From NCBI RefSeq assembly GCF_036898095.1, contig NC_090729.1, positions 64,574,670 to 64,638,669 on the forward strand: a stretch of DNA of 64,000 nucleotides. Direction: 5' to 3'. Within the stretch, counting starts at the first letter, position 1. Each line of letters opens with the position of its first letter. A program made the position numbers and the translations under genes. The notes under the pieces are model-generated. The model was not told where the DNA came from. It saw only the letters and a list, made by a program, of their open reading frames with translations, and made no database searches. The stretch is from Palaemon carinicauda. Its lineage: Eukaryota; Arthropoda; Malacostraca; Decapoda; Palaemonidae. Shown here one piece after another: positions 1-14,024 of the stretch.

Positions 1-780
1 TGCCATAGCAGCTACGGCCGCACATGACGTGGTCCCTCCAGTGGCTGGTAGTTTAAACTTGGGGAGTTGAGTTGCCATTAGCTTTGAGACTTCTAGTGAA
101 ACCTGGGTACTGCTGATGGCAGTGGCTTCAACCAGGAGCCGAGTGGGGCACAGACTGCAGTTGTAATCCTGCATGTGTGCCTCTGTAGGCTGTGGGGTGG
201 GCAGGTTATCCAGGTCTAGGTCCATGGCAGATATGTTTGCCTCTCGTGTAGAGGTGGCTCCAGCTGTATACTCTTTTGGGCCCAGGCTTGCGACTCCAAG
301 CAGGCAGGCAGGGTGTCCATTGCAGTAGGGTGCTCTGCCTTCTTCTCCTTGGTCACTGGATGGGTTGAAGAATGTGGAGATTGTGACTTGGTTACTGGTT
401 CTTTGGGTTAAACAGAGAGCCAAAACTCTTGCAGACATTGTGCAAAACTACACTCATTGTGGTGGGCTTTATCTCTAGGTGGCATGTAGAAGAAAGATTT
501 CTTGGAGAGCTAGTAAGGTTTAGAAAAGATGTTGGTGTATGGGTCCTTGTAGAATAGTGGAGTTATATCCAAGTTGTTGGGCCAGGTGTCTTGCTCCTTT
601 AAGTGTGGTATACAAGCAATGGTAAGGGCCAAACAGTCCATGCACTCACATCTTAAGTTGTGATGGTACATTTGTGGGTCCTTGGTAGAGACGAAACCAA
701 CATAGTTGATTAGGTCCTCCCTATATTTTCGAAAAGCAATTTTTAATAGGGCAATGTAACATAAATCAAGGAGAAGCAAA
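1..780 (-). pseudogene. Non-LTR retrotransposon gag (ORF1) remnant, family G
   Basis: This is the N-terminal part of an ORF1 (gag-like RNA-binding protein) of an I-like non-LTR retrotransposon, read on the minus strand. The first 200 bases align by eye with 49,350-49,540. Both carry the reverse complement of an Ala-rich AAVAAMA-type segment and of a QDC-x-C-x-VC stretch. The open part at 510-779 (89 aa) contains CECMDC, matching CDCTDC in the copy near 50.08 kb. The zinc-knuckle end and ORF2 would lie to the left, outside the window. Frames are broken between 230 and 510, so no intact protein is encoded. Assignment rests on the internal paralogue; clade assignment is inference. Confidence 0.7.
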
Positions 781-1715
781 ATTATAAGTCATAGAAATTA
801 TTCTAATTTAAAATTAAACTAGAAATTTATGACAATTTACAATCCGGAGAATAAATGGCGAATAGGATGATCCTGATCAGTTCAAATCTCGGATAAACTT
901 AGCGTGAACTTTCTCCTTCTCCACCAGAGAACCTACATTTGGTCCGCACTATTACCCGTTAACTTTCGAAACATCCGAAGGATCTGTAACCCATAGCACG
1001 AAACATTATAAATTGGAAACGCCAGGGGTTACAAACATAACAATGTGTGCATATATGTGAAATCTTAGAAACAGAACAAACGTTTAATATTAATCTATGG
1101 AAAATACAAAACCTAGATCAATAAAGGGTTTGAAAATCCTAATTTGAATGTTAATATCAAATTTAAAACTTAATAGGAGACCCTTCAGACTTTATTATAT
1201 AGGTCCAAATTGTACAGATTAGACTCGGTTCACACCCACGAAGTATGACGTCTATTGTTTGGATCGATGCCCACATGTGCACTAGGCAGAGACGGGGGGA
1301 GACCCCACTCCAGTACTTCATATTCAAGTTCTTTCTCGGTTAAGAGAACCCCAATCCTTTCTACGGAGGTTTGTTTCATGTGGAAGAGACTCACGTGGGC
1401 TCTGGGTGGCTTCATCAAGTGGGCTTTTGACTGATTCTCTCCAGTATTCTAGGCAGTCAGTAAGTTGTTGATATTACGGGGTCGAGGCTATTGGTGGTTA
1501 TGAAGCTCTTGCAGGATTTCAATCTTTGTCTAACAGCCTGGAGACCATAAAGCGAGTGCTTTTCATAATTTCTTGGTAATATTTCTAGCTCTTTTAATGA
1601 GCTGTTCGGTAGGGCAATGTTTACCAATCTAAAGGGTACTAAAAGGAGTGTTGATCTTAAGGCACCAGTAATTAGGTGACATGCTTGATTTCAATTTGGC
1701 ATCAACACAAGGGCA
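780..1715. other. AT-rich stretch with no recognised gene
   Basis: No coding feature or repeat I recognise. A 62-residue minus-strand frame at 1230-1418 (containing VSLFHMKQTSVERIGV) is open and not low-complexity. I cannot match it to a family and it has no neighbours that support it. Confidence 0.4.
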
Positions 1716-2206
1716 GTTTATATGCATATTTCTACTTTAGTAGGTGACCTACATACTGTAGAGGTTTCTACCTTAGTCTGCATGCAGGTATCTGTTTTAG
1801 TAGGCAGTCTATATGCAAGTTTATACTTTAGTAAGTGATCTATCTGCAGGTTTCTACTTTGGTAGGAGATCTACCTGCAGGTTTCTACTTTAGTAGGTGA
1901 TCTACGTGCAGGTTTTTACTTTACTAGGTAATCTAGACGCTGGTTGCTAAGTTAGTGGGTGATCTACATGCAAGTTTGCACTTTACTTGGTGATCTACAT
2001 ACCTGTTTCTACTTTAGTTAATGATCTTCCAGAAAGTTTCTTCGTTAGTAAGTGATTTAGATGGAGGTTCCTAGTTTAGTGTGTAACTACATGCTGGTTT
2101 TTACTTTAGTAAGTTAATCTACCTTCAGGTTCCTATTTTAGTATCTGATCTACACTTAGGTTGCTACTTTAGAAGGTGATCTACTTGCAGGTTAATACTT
2201 TGGTAG
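1716..2206. repeat. 31-bp minisatellite, about 16 diverged monomers
   Basis: The monomer core GGTGATCTAC-TGCAGGTTTCTACTTTAGTA recurs head to tail. Successive GTAGG-type starts at 1862, 1893, 1924 and 1955 give an exact 31-bp step. Monomers differ at several positions, so this is an old array. A short GTAG...CTAC dyad sits in many monomers. Confidence 0.85.
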
Positions 2207-2297
2207 GCATTGACCAGGAGGATTTTCCCTCTGTGAGATGTACTGCTGGCACCACTTACATTTAATTTCACACCTATAGTGGTACCCATAACCATTG

Positions 2298-2299
2298 CC

Positions 2300-2342
<43 letters not shown>
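2298..2342. repeat. C13 run followed by (TC)16
   Basis: A pure C run at 2298-2310 joins a perfect TC dinucleotide array. Open frames across it are low-complexity artefacts. Confidence 0.95.
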
Positions 2343-2344
<2 letters not shown>

Positions 2345-2345
<1 letters not shown>

Positions 2346-3560
2346 GCATTTACTTTTATATCCCTACTCAACCTCATTATTTCATAGATGAATGGCCTCC
2401 TGGTCCAAGTGCAGCAGTTCCAGAAGAAAAGCTTTTCTCAATGCATGTAACGCTAAAATGTTATAACCCAACTTTAGATGCAGAATAGGAAACTACTTCA
2501 GAGATTTTAAGAAAAAAGAACTTGTGTTAAATAAAATCATTTATTTTAAATAATATTTTGACAATTTTGAGCAGAACTTACTCATAAATTATTCCTAACT
2601 CAATTATTTTGAGGGAAAATCACATAAAAATATTATTACTTTATAGATTACAGCAGTCAAGGTGGATTAGTTGTCATTTTCATTCTTTTCGTGCATCAGC
2701 ATTATGCATCCAAGTCCGGTTACTTTTTAATCATTTTTGGTAAGGGGAGACACTGGACAGAACTGTTCAGTTAGTCTGCCTTTATATCAGCAACTCTTCC
2801 CTAACTGCATCGCAACCGTGACCTTGACAGTTTTTTGGAGAATATGATTTCCAAGTGTACCTCTCAATGCATCCCAACTCACCATTGAATGACAACTCCC
2901 TCTTCTGTTCCCCCCTACACAAGGGATGAAGAGAGGCAGAGTATCTATTCAAAACAGGAGCAATAGTATGAATAAAGTAACAAAATTTATTGTTATAATG
3001 TAGTGTCTCAGTGATGTCACAGATTAAATACGGATGCCACCAAGATGCGGTCTTCATGACCCTGGACCCATGTCCCTTCGTCTTAAATCCCTCAACTCCT
3101 ATAAAAAAAAACTACCATGAATATAATGAGATCCATATAATTGACTCAAAAATAAGAATACAAAATCTTACCACATATCTTAGAAGCCAAACTTCAGAAA
3201 AAGAGATGTAAGTGGTTTGAACCTTGCTAAGTATATGCGGTCATGAATGTAAACTCTGATAATTCATAAAAAAGATCTCTAAATATATAATAATGGTAGG
3301 GAAAATATATAAGTTACGAGATTCAGTCTCATAGGACTAGTGACGAGAAAGTCGAGAAAAATTACTTGAATATCTCAATTGATGTGTCTCAACAAAATAT
3401 TGAGACCAACCTCAAAGAGATCAGACATCTTATGTGCCTTAAGAGTTTGCCATCGATGTTAAGTACTCTTGCTGACCTGAGCTATAGTGTAAAAGGAATA
3501 ACAGACTGCCATAACTTGCAAAAGGTTGAGAATATTGCCGACCGCTGCTGCTACGTGGTT
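2345..3560. other. Unannotated AT-rich sequence
   Basis: Short open frames occur on both strands (2782-3057, 3011-3211, 3366-3563) but none resembles a known domain and none has supporting context. I see no repeat structure here. Confidence 0.4.
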
Positions 3561-3564
3561 TAGG

Positions 3565-4418
3565 AATGTACACTTCTTATTTTGCCATAATATTTTTGCC
3601 ATATAAGTTTGCCGCAGATATCATGACTGGTAACAGCAGGAGAGCAATTAGCAGCATGACGGGGGCCAAAGGATCAGGCCCCATAGAGGAGCCGGAATGA
3701 GGAAGTTGAGGACTGAACCTATTTGCCCATTGACACCTGCATGAGGAAGAGGTAGAAAGTTTTATAACAGTAAGACTCAGTGAGTAGATGGGACTGAGTG
3801 AAGAGTGGAAGGTCTTCAATAGAAGTTCAAAGCACAGGGTTCGAAGCCCCAGTATTAAGACTTAGCCATCGGCCACTTCAGAGAACATGCCTCCACTGAG
3901 GTATTTACTCGAGCTCTGCACAAGAGCTCCCAGGGTTCTCAACCAAGGTTAAGAGTGGTCAATAGTTTTTCTTATTATACCAGGGGACAAGCCCTGGTTT
4001 TACTAGGCCTAGGGGCCTCTCCTCAAAAAAGTGGCCCACAGGGGTTTACTTTCTGAACTCATGTACATGGCAGAGTGTGGTTCCCATGGTTAGGAACAGT
4101 TTCAAGTAATTCTTGTTATATGATGGACCGTTTGCATGGTTTAATTAAGGCACCAAGGATAGTTGCCAATGTTAGTGTCTGGCAGTGCAATCCCCTAAGG
4201 AAGAAATGGAGCAATTTTAGGTCGGAGAGAAAGACTGACAGTACTAAGACCCAGTGAGGGGAAGAGACTGGGTAGGGAGTTGGAGGGTATTAGTGGTAGG
4301 TTAAAGATGTGATGCTGTGTCCCTGGCTAGCATAAGATAGAGTTATAGGAAAGAGGAGAAACCAGTAAGAAAGATGGACTGGGTTGCAGGAGAAAGAAAG
4401 CAGCATGAGTGAGTGATG
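3565..4418 (-). mobile_element. 3' region of a family-G non-LTR retrotransposon
   Basis: The reverse complement matches 38,275-39,090 and 46,060-46,810 along its length. Shared landmarks are CACTCATGCTGCTTTC, the CCTCACTGGGTCTTAGTACT stretch, CACTGTTCCTAACCA and CTGCTGTTACCAGTCATGAT. It is therefore the 3' untranslated part of the element whose RT lies at 36 kb, inserted in minus orientation, with no ORF2 on its 5' side (right). A 5' truncation is normal for target-primed non-LTR insertions. Confidence 0.75.
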
Positions 4419-4955
4419 TCTCTTATCTATAAATCTCAATCCTCGATCAAGCATTTAAACATATATCTCTTTTAGCTCGATCAAAAAACAAATTGAACAA
4501 TGATTGTGATATCAGACATGCACATCTCAGAAATAATTCGAAAGAATCACACAAAGCATTTTTGTGAATAGTATTTTTGGCAGGTGAACATGTAAAAGAA
4601 AAAAAAAAAACAATTCTAATTAATACATAATAGGCGCCAATGCATAAGAAAAGAAAAAAAAGAAATAAATTAACTTACATCTAATAAAGATTTTTTCTAA
4701 TTCCCTTCTTTATCTCCACAGTGACACAAAGAGTAGCTACGTTTACTTTGTATGTAGTTCCTATTTTAGTTGTAGAAGGGAGACCCACCATACTCCTAGG
4801 CTCTTCGATATGGTATCTAACCTTCTCCTCTGTTCATAAAAGACTTTTGGGGATTTCACCAGTTAGAACTGGACAAGGAAAGCATACCCCTAACCACATT
4901 TTTCCCACCTTGGGGTAGGTATCAATACCAAAGGACAACAATATGACTTTTCTGC
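4418..4955. other. AT-rich spacer before the Ty3 remnant
   Basis: A-rich sequence with short A runs near 4590 and 4650. A 65-aa frame at 4721-4918 precedes the reverse transcriptase remnant but shows no RT motif I can align. Confidence 0.35.
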
Positions 4956-4959
4956 TTCC

Positions 4960-7155
4960 AACACATACCTCTCGATTCGATGTAGCCATTAAAGAAGTAC
5001 CCAGGAAGTATGTGGATGACACAATTCTCTATGATTCGAGCGCAGAAGAGGCCTTCTGCCATGTGTATTACTTCCTCACAGTCTGTGCATATAAAGGTAT
5101 AAATTTGAAACCAGAAAAATTTGAGCTCTGCAAGAAAGAAGTGGAATTTGTCGGGTTTGACCTCGGTTGGGACTCCTACAAGCTTTCAGAAGATTTTTCA
5201 TCTGCCATCAAAATTTTTTCTATGCACAAAAAGCCCACAATATTTGATATCAGGTCGCTGTATTCTTTTGTCAATCACCTGGCCCCCTTCCTGACAACAG
5301 CTCCCATTATGACCCCCTGTAAGGATGAGCACCTTCAGGAGAAGTTTCATCAAGTGCAAGACACCGTCTGCAAGTTGGCCAAGGACAGCCTCACCTACTA
5401 TGACCAGCTGCGGCAGACTGTTTCAGTCACTGACTGAAGTGAGGAGGGCGTGGGCTTCTTCATCCTCCAATAATATTGCAATAGTACCTCGTTGGAACCC
5501 CCTTCTGTTGTAGAGATGGCAGGAGAATAACGCTTTTTGGCAGTCGTTTACTCACGCCCACCGGGTCTGGGTATGCCACTATGGAAGGGGAAGCCCTTGC
5601 AGTGGCCTGGTGCTTGAAAAAGGCCCGATTATTCTTATTGGGCTGCCCGAACTTAACCATTGTCACGGACCACCGCCGTTTAATCAAATTAGGAGCCAAT
5701 AGAAGTCTCGGCCATACCACCAACCACAGACTATTTAGATTAAAGGAAAAAACGTTATTGTATAATTTCAAAGTTAAATACCTACCTGGCAAGAGAAATC
5801 ATGCATCTGACTTTCTCTCTTGATTCCCTACTCTAAGGAAGGCGCAAGATGGAAAGGATGCGAGTTTTAACAAAGAATTAACGATTGCTATAGTAACAGC
5901 AATAGTGGAAAACCTACAGGAGCTGTACACCATAGACAGAGAAAACTGTTGAAGAGGCTGCTCTAGACAACCCAGCATATCAGCTACTAGTCGCTCGAGT
6001 GACTGCAGGGGATTGGAACCGGAACACATTACAAGAAATTGCATGTGTGAGACCCTTTTACGGCATCAAAGAACATCTTTCTCTATCTGGTAACCTGGTC
6101 GCATACTGCTTCAACGATTACTGCATCCCCCTTGTCATTCCCGAAGGGCTTCGCCATCAGATAACCGCCAACATTCATGCTGGACATCAAGGCCTAAATA
6201 CAATGTTGAGAAGAGTGAGACATTCGGTTTATCGGCTGGGCATCGAAGGTGACCTCCAGCATCATCGTTCATGGTGTACATCGTCCGACGCTCACTCACC
6301 ATCATTGCCAGCCAAAGTCATGATAATAACCATAACCCCAGAGAATCCCTTCCAAAAGACTGTCATGGACCAGTTTCAGCTTGGAGAACACACATATATG
6401 GCATATTGTGACAGGCTTACAGACTGGCTAAATATAACCCACTTCATTAATGGCACCTCGTCTGTAAAGGTCATGACAAAACTTAGGCCCTACTTCACTT
6501 GAGGGGGAGCAGCTGAACAATTGTCTACGGACAGTGGCACAAACTGGTGAGCAAAGAAATTATGTCCTTCTACACGAGATGGAGAGTTGACATACGCCTA
6601 ACACTGGCCCACTACCCGCAGTCAAATGGAAAAGCCAAGGCCACAGCCAAGTCCGCAAAGAGAATAATTAGAACACGTATCACCGGGGCTGGAAGCCTCG
6701 ATAACGACAAGGTATCATTGGCAATGCTGCAGTACTTGAACACGCCCTTAAGGTTATAAATAAATCTCTGGCATAATTGGCAACTGGGAAAAAGCTACAT
6801 GATGGTGTACTGACCACAAAACTCAACTATATGATACACCACCACTGGATGAAATCCTTTAGAAAAAGAGAACTTCTGGTAGCAGAGAAAAAGGAGAAGA
6901 TAATTGAAAGCCCCACTGACAGAAGACTAATGCCCTTACAGCCAAGCACGCTCATTAGGGTTCAGAACTGAATGACATAGGCCTGGGATAGGCTTGGAAT
7001 CATAGTCGAGCAACGACATCGCAGACAATACATCGTAAGATTAGATGATAGTGGCCTTCTGTCGATAAGGAACAGAAGACACCTCAAGGTCACTGAACTG
7101 CATGTCAGTGAAACAAAAGGAGCCACTCCTAGCGAAGACAAAGCGGCTCAGTAGC
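4960..7155 (+). pseudogene. pol: Decayed Ty3/gypsy pol (RT thumb, RNase H, integrase), copy 1
   Basis: Segments align in order with the nearly intact polyprotein at 53.7-57.7 kb. The RT active site YVDD-TILYD is at about 5010, then AIKIFSMHKKP and VNHLAPFLTTAPIM. RNase H has TD at about 5432 (directly followed by a stop), EGEALAVAWCLKKARLFLLG at 5584 and TDHR at 5667. The integrase zinc region HAGHQG is near 6177, MDQF near 6366, STD near 6527 and YPQSNGKAK near 6614. The C-terminal tail, with RQYIVRLDDSGLLS, is near 7022-7060. Gag, protease and RT fingers are missing, about 15 residues are lost after TAPIMTP, and frameshifts and stops break every domain. The residue at the integrase Glu position is Lys (codon 6637-6639). 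Confidence 0.9.
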
Positions 7156-7429
7156 CCAAGTCTCCTCCATCAGTGCACGAGGTATAGCCTCCAAGGAAGA
7201 GAGAGACCCGTGTCTGGATGAACGAATACGTATAATTATCTTGGCCTTGATTCTGCAATAATAAAATGAAAATATATTATGTTTTGTTTTTACTGTATTT
7301 GGACGTGCATTGATTTCATACTTGCAAAATTATATTCTGTAAAAGATTTTATGTTGATGTTGCAACTCAATTTCAGTGAACTTCTTGCAATGCTGATGTA
7401 ATTATTGTGCCGATTGATGTTATGTGAAT

Positions 7430-7495
<66 letters not shown>
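7430..7495. repeat. (CT)n microsatellite
   Basis: Perfect CT dinucleotide array of about 66 bp inside the 3' untranslated part of Ty3 copy 1. Confidence 0.95.
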
Positions 7496-7497
<2 letters not shown>

Positions 7498-7650
7498 AGT
7501 CATTCCAATGTTACTATTGATTATTACGATTATGATTCAGAATACTTGTCCGATATTTTTCTTAAAGATTCTTGAGCATATCCTTTGTCATACCTGCTTT
7601 TGATATTATTGTTTATAAGTTTTGAAAATATTACCCTTTTCATAATATTT

Positions 7651-7800
7651 TGGGAGGGAGATGTAATATAAGGCTGCATGTAGTGCCTGAGCGCCACCCA
7701 CATAAGTGACGTCATTTTCTCGTCACGGGTTATCTGTATTTCCTACTGCTATGAATCAGTTGCAATGAAGATACGAAACCATCCAGACCATCGTTTTCTA
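7651..7800 (+). mobile_element. Polypurine tract and start of a 3' LTR of Ty3 copy 1
   Basis: A purine run GGGAGGGAGA at about 7651-7660 is followed by TGTAATATAAGG, the expected layout of a PPT next to an LTR that begins with TG. A similar run occurs after Ty3 copy 3 at about 24,921. A palindromic TGACGTCA (CRE/ATF-type site) lies at 7707-7714. I could not find the matching 5' LTR or fix the LTR's right end. Confidence 0.5.
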
Positions 7801-8109
7801 AATATTTCAATAATTGTACCTCAGTAATCTTTTCTCTCTTTCAAAAGATATTTGCTCTTCCATTTTATTTATTTCTCTCTTTCTTTTATTTATCTTAAGA
7901 CCAACCTCCGGTGATATTTCCTGCATTCTGGTAAGCATGTATTGCAATTTGCAAATGTCAAAATTAATACAGTTTCACTATAGAGCTTGGGTAAGTTTAA
8001 CAATACACATAATGGAAGCTCCACAGGGTTAACAACACTTGAATTAAATAGTTATCGGGAATAGTTAAGATTTCTTTACTTTCAAAGATACCAACGTTAC
8101 AGTAGCGAC

Positions 8110-8110
8110 G

Positions 8111-8168
<58 letters not shown>
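8110..8168. repeat. (AAT)n microsatellite
   Basis: Near-perfect AAT/ATA trinucleotide array of about 19 units. Such tails often mark the 3' end of shrimp dispersed repeats, but none is recognisable on its flank. Confidence 0.95.
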
Positions 8169-9890
<1,722 letters not shown>

Positions 9891-9896
9891 TGAATT

Positions 9897-10360
9897 GTGT
9901 CTAAGGAAATATTCAGTTTGTTGGAAACGAAACAATTCCAATTCATAAATGAGAAATATTTTGACATATTAGCATTACCTGAAACATGGCTCAAGGACTT
10001 TGACAGGTTAAGAAATAAGCTTTGTAAACAAAATGGGACTATGAAATATAAAATACCACTTTCTCTAGAAAAAGTAAACTACCCAATGAAATATTTTTGA
10101 CCTGTATTAACGTATGTATAAAAACTTGGAGCCTTACTAAAGCCTAGTACACGAACTAGTTACAACTCAAAGAGCTATGGAAAGACTAATGATAGGAATA
10201 GCCTAACACTAAGAGAGAGTAAAGGAGCAACATGGATACTAAGAGAAAGAAAAACTAAAGTAGAGGGTATTCAAACAACAAGAAAAAGAAATGGACATGG
10301 AGAGGACATATAATGAGATTGCTAAAGCAGAAGCAGGGGAAGGAAGAGAAAACAATGGAT
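9897..10360 (+). pseudogene. Non-LTR retrotransposon remnant (CR1/RTE-like)
   Basis: From about 10,160 the translation reads LVTTQRAMERLMIGI, then in shifted frames LRESKGATWILRERKTKVEGI and KWTWRGHIMR. This order (TQRAMERxMLGI, LRxRxRNxWIRxRTKV, KWxWAGHIxR) is the well-known C-terminal signature of RTE/CR1-type reverse transcriptases. The open frame just upstream (9897-10,100) contains FDILALPETWLKD, similar to the LxETWL motif of AP-endonucleases, but that link is weaker. Stops and frameshifts are frequent. It is unrelated to family G. Confidence 0.65.
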
Positions 10361-10364
10361 TGGC

Positions 10365-11860
10365 GAATAAAGAAGAGTTATTTCCATAAGCTAGACCTAT
10401 GGGCTTTTTTACTCCAGTTTATAAACTTTTAAAGGATGATATGGTTTTAAGTGAGTAAGGAACAAGGTTCAAACTTTTAAGGTGATTACCTTAGTTAAGG
10501 ATAATTTTCATGGTTTCGAGGTAATTTCGTTTCTACTAGCTTCAAGTTTAAGGGAATTGAAATTTTTATTTAGGTAATATAAGTTAAAAACTAGAAAGTA
10601 GACGATTTCAAGGTCAGCCCTAGTAAGGTAGCACTGATGTTGTTTGGGTATGAGTCACATAAGGCTAAGGGTGCTAAGGGCTAAGGTAGCCAATGGTGAG
10701 CTGATGCTCATGCTATAGGTATTAGTAGGAGCAAAACTTAATCTGTACTTCACTTAAAGTGTATATGTAAATTAATGTTATTGTAAGATTCCTGGGAAAG
10801 TGAAGTACATACTACAAACATATATTTAAATGCCAGACAAAGAAGGAAGAATACCTTATATTCAGAATTTCTCCTTAAATATAATTATTAAAGCGTTAAA
10901 AAGGTATTATTTCAGATATATTTTTCACGGGATATCATGAAAAATTTAATATATATGATGAATTAAATAAATAATGCATTAACATCTATGTCTGGAATTT
11001 CGAACTGATCACTCGAAATTCCCGCCATTTAACTCCACCTACGTTACGTCAAATTGGAGGGAGGGTTGAGAGAACTCGCGGGCGAATGAATGTGGTTCAA
11101 GACGAGAATGTTTTAGAACCAAAAGAACAACCGCCTGGTAGGGGAGGCGCTGAGGCTAAAGAAATCGACCATTTGTAATTTATGATTAAGAAATTTAATA
11201 TCATTTTATTGTAACATGATGAAAAAAATCCCATCTAGAAATTTAGGTTCAGAAAAAAATGCGGGAACAAGATGACGTCAGGAGGGGCAGAGACCAGCTC
11301 TGGCTCTTTGATCCGACGTCCTCAGTCGAAGTAAGTCCTTATTTTAATTGTTCTCTCCTCTCTACCTCGTGTACCAGGTTGGTTGTAGTATAAGTTTGTG
11401 TGCAAGACGTTTAGTTTTTATATCGCAGTTTAATGTAGAGATCCTTGTGATTGGGGATCTGAATCCTTAGTTAAATAAGAATAGGGATATTTGGTGTGTG
11501 ATTTGTTGTGCATTGAATTCGGATTGGCACTATTTTCAGTTTGTTAATGAGTCCGGTGTGGACTTTGTGCTTGAAGAGCACGTGTTACATTACAAAGAGT
11601 CAGCCTTGTTTTTTTCGTTAATTCTTGTGAATGCCTAAGGATGTTTGTCTGGTATTAGAGTTTATTTTTGTAATAAAATTGTAAATTTTATAGCTGTATT
11701 TTAGTGATCTCCTGATGGGTTTTGGGGAGTATTGCCTCTTCAAGGCCTTGCGATCCGCCCAGTATATCGGGCTGATTTGGTAAACCGGTGAAATTTCACC
11801 ACAATCTATCTTGAAGGTAGACTCTGGCACAGCATTTTATCATATTACTTTTTTTTTATT
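10365..11860. other. Unannotated; one CRE plus splice-donor-like cluster
   Basis: A locally GC-richer stretch (about 11,020-11,340) contains TGACGTCA at 11,273-11,280 and a donor-like GAAGTAAGT at about 11,328. No open frame or acceptor supports a gene. A 70-aa minus frame at 11,618-11,830 has no recognisable domain. Confidence 0.3.
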
Positions 11861-11861
11861 A

Positions 11862-11960
11862 AAAGTTCTATAGTTTACAGTATATATAAAAGATTTATTT
11901 TAAGGTTGCTACTGTTCTTACAATATGTTATTTTAATTGTTTATTTCTTCTTCTCTCAAT
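11862..11960 (+). repeat. Fragment of the SINE-like dispersed repeat
   Basis: TTCTATAGTTTACA, GATTTATTTTAAGGTTG and CTGTTCTTACAATAT match the 25,335-25,400 part of the longer copy (TTTTATAGTTTATATAGG, CTTATTTCAATGTT, CTTGTTCTTATATTT), in the same order and spacing. Confidence 0.6.
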
Positions 11961-13470
11961 AATGGTAGATTGAGATCCTCTATCAGTTGCAGAGAGGCTA
12001 CGACCAGAGCTTCTCTCGATAACGGTAGCCTACACAAGGGGATCCTCTAACAGTTTGGATATAAAATTATCATTACTTCTAATATAATTATTATTATTAT
12101 AACTATTGATGAATATCTCCCTCAAAACTCAAGTTCTGTAAACTTTTTACACAAAGTACAAAGTTGTGAGATTTTAAAGGCTATAATAAGATAATTGCGT
12201 ATTTTGAAATCTATATGTTGAATGCTTTTGAACTATGTTACACATGGGAAGTTAACTGCTTTTTTAATGTGTTTGAAGCAGCCAAGCAAGATGAATTAGC
12301 AGTAATAGAGATAATGCATGATAATATGTCTCATCATTATTCCTGAATACACTGTTTCCTCTTTAAGAGGGTTTTTATATCGTTTTCCTTGGAGGGATTA
12401 ATTTGTCTCTAGTTGGTCAAGTCATCCAACTGAAGTCAATCTTTTATTAATCTAGAATATTCTGTTCCATAATCAAAGATGAATTCGGGAAAAATAGCAA
12501 TGTTTTCAGTAAACCCCACACGGTGTACTGTAAGCAGTACAGAGCTTTTTTTTTGCATTTTGAAATAGTCTCACTCGTCGTGTCAGTCTTTTGGTTCTAT
12601 TCACTACGCAACTAACATTATACAAACTAAGATTCCCAAAGTTCAACAGAAGAAAATATGAGGTGTTTCTGATGTGATTTGAATGTTCTTAGTTATGGTA
12701 TTTTCTGAAACGGAATATTTCAGCTTGTAAAGTCATTTGAAACACAAGTAATTACTTAGAAAAACCACATTTCATAAGGAAATCAAATACAAGAACATCT
12801 TCCTGAATACCAGAATATTCTGGTTTTTAGAAGAGATTTGGAGAACTACGTGTGTCCTCCTCTTTCCCTGATGATCAACTAAGAACCGGCTGAAGTTCAG
12901 CTCAAATCTCAGAGGGATTGGTCCCACAACATCCCTCTAGAAGAACCTGACAGTGAGTCTATTGTTGGAGAAGAAGGCTAGAGTCTGGAGATGCCTTTGA
13001 CAATCTTCTCCTCTTGCCACAAGTCCTCCTATCTCAATAGGATCTCTTTCTCCTCCTCTTGTGGGGGTAACAGCTCCTTCTCAGCAAGTTGTGTACTGAG
13101 CCTGGCTCCTTCAAAGGTCAAGAAGTGTCTTGTCCCATGGAGAATGAGAGGTAGGATAGGTCATGAAAATCTCATAAAAAAGAAAACCACTAATATCTAA
13201 TAATACAATTTTAGGGACTTTTTTTTTTTAAAGAAACGGCGTATCTTAAAAACAAAAACCAACACAAATATATTGATAATGAAAATAATGAGAAATAAAA
13301 ATAACTCATCGATTGTATAAAAATTTTATGGATTTGGGAATTATTTAGTCAAAATAAGACACTGGCTGTCTATCCATTGCTAACCTTTCTGGATGCTTTG
13401 TGTGTGAAATCATTAATCCCCTTCTTCTCTGAATGGGTCTTAATCCCGTGTGATGTGAGATCCTCTTGTG
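11961..13470. other. No gene seen
   Basis: AT-rich. A 69-aa frame at 12,991-13,200 is Ser/Cys-rich with no recognised domain. Confidence 0.4.
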
Positions 13471-13475
13471 ATGGT

Positions 13476-13954
13476 CAGTGTTGCCAAACCCGCGGTTTAC
13501 CCGCCCAGTTGGGCTACTTTTGAACGCCTTGCCACGAGTTATAAAAGGGTACCGCTACTTGCCTGAAATTGGGCTACTCTGGAAGGAATTGACCGCGGCG
13601 CCAATAAATTGTTTAAATGGTCTTTACATATACAATTTCTGTAATAATAATTTCATAGTGGAAATGTAGACCGATTATTCTATTTCAAATTTCGATAGTT
13701 TACAGACAGTTTAAAGCATCGTTGTAGATTGCTTGGACCTTCCAGGTCAGCCAGACACGGGCTAAGGATTAAGATTTGGATAATTGGTTTCCCCACACCT
13801 GCAAGTCAAAAACAAGGTTATTCCTACTATTGGAGGAAATACCTTTACTCCTCAAAGGTGTGACACACCGACACGCTAAATCAGTTAGTCTGCAAGTCAG
13901 ATTCTTCACCCATAGCTTCATTGTCCGCCGAAAGCATTTCCGACTTTTTTTTCT

Positions 13955-14024
<70 letters not shown>

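Noticed and set aside
1230..1418. 62-aa minus-strand frame as a small host gene
   Set aside because: Not low-complexity, but no start context, homology or neighbours support it.
3836..3850. tRNA B-box-like GGGTTCGAAGCCCC
   Set aside because: It lies in the family-G 3' region, the matching sequences at 38.8 kb do not keep it, and no A box or cloverleaf can be built.
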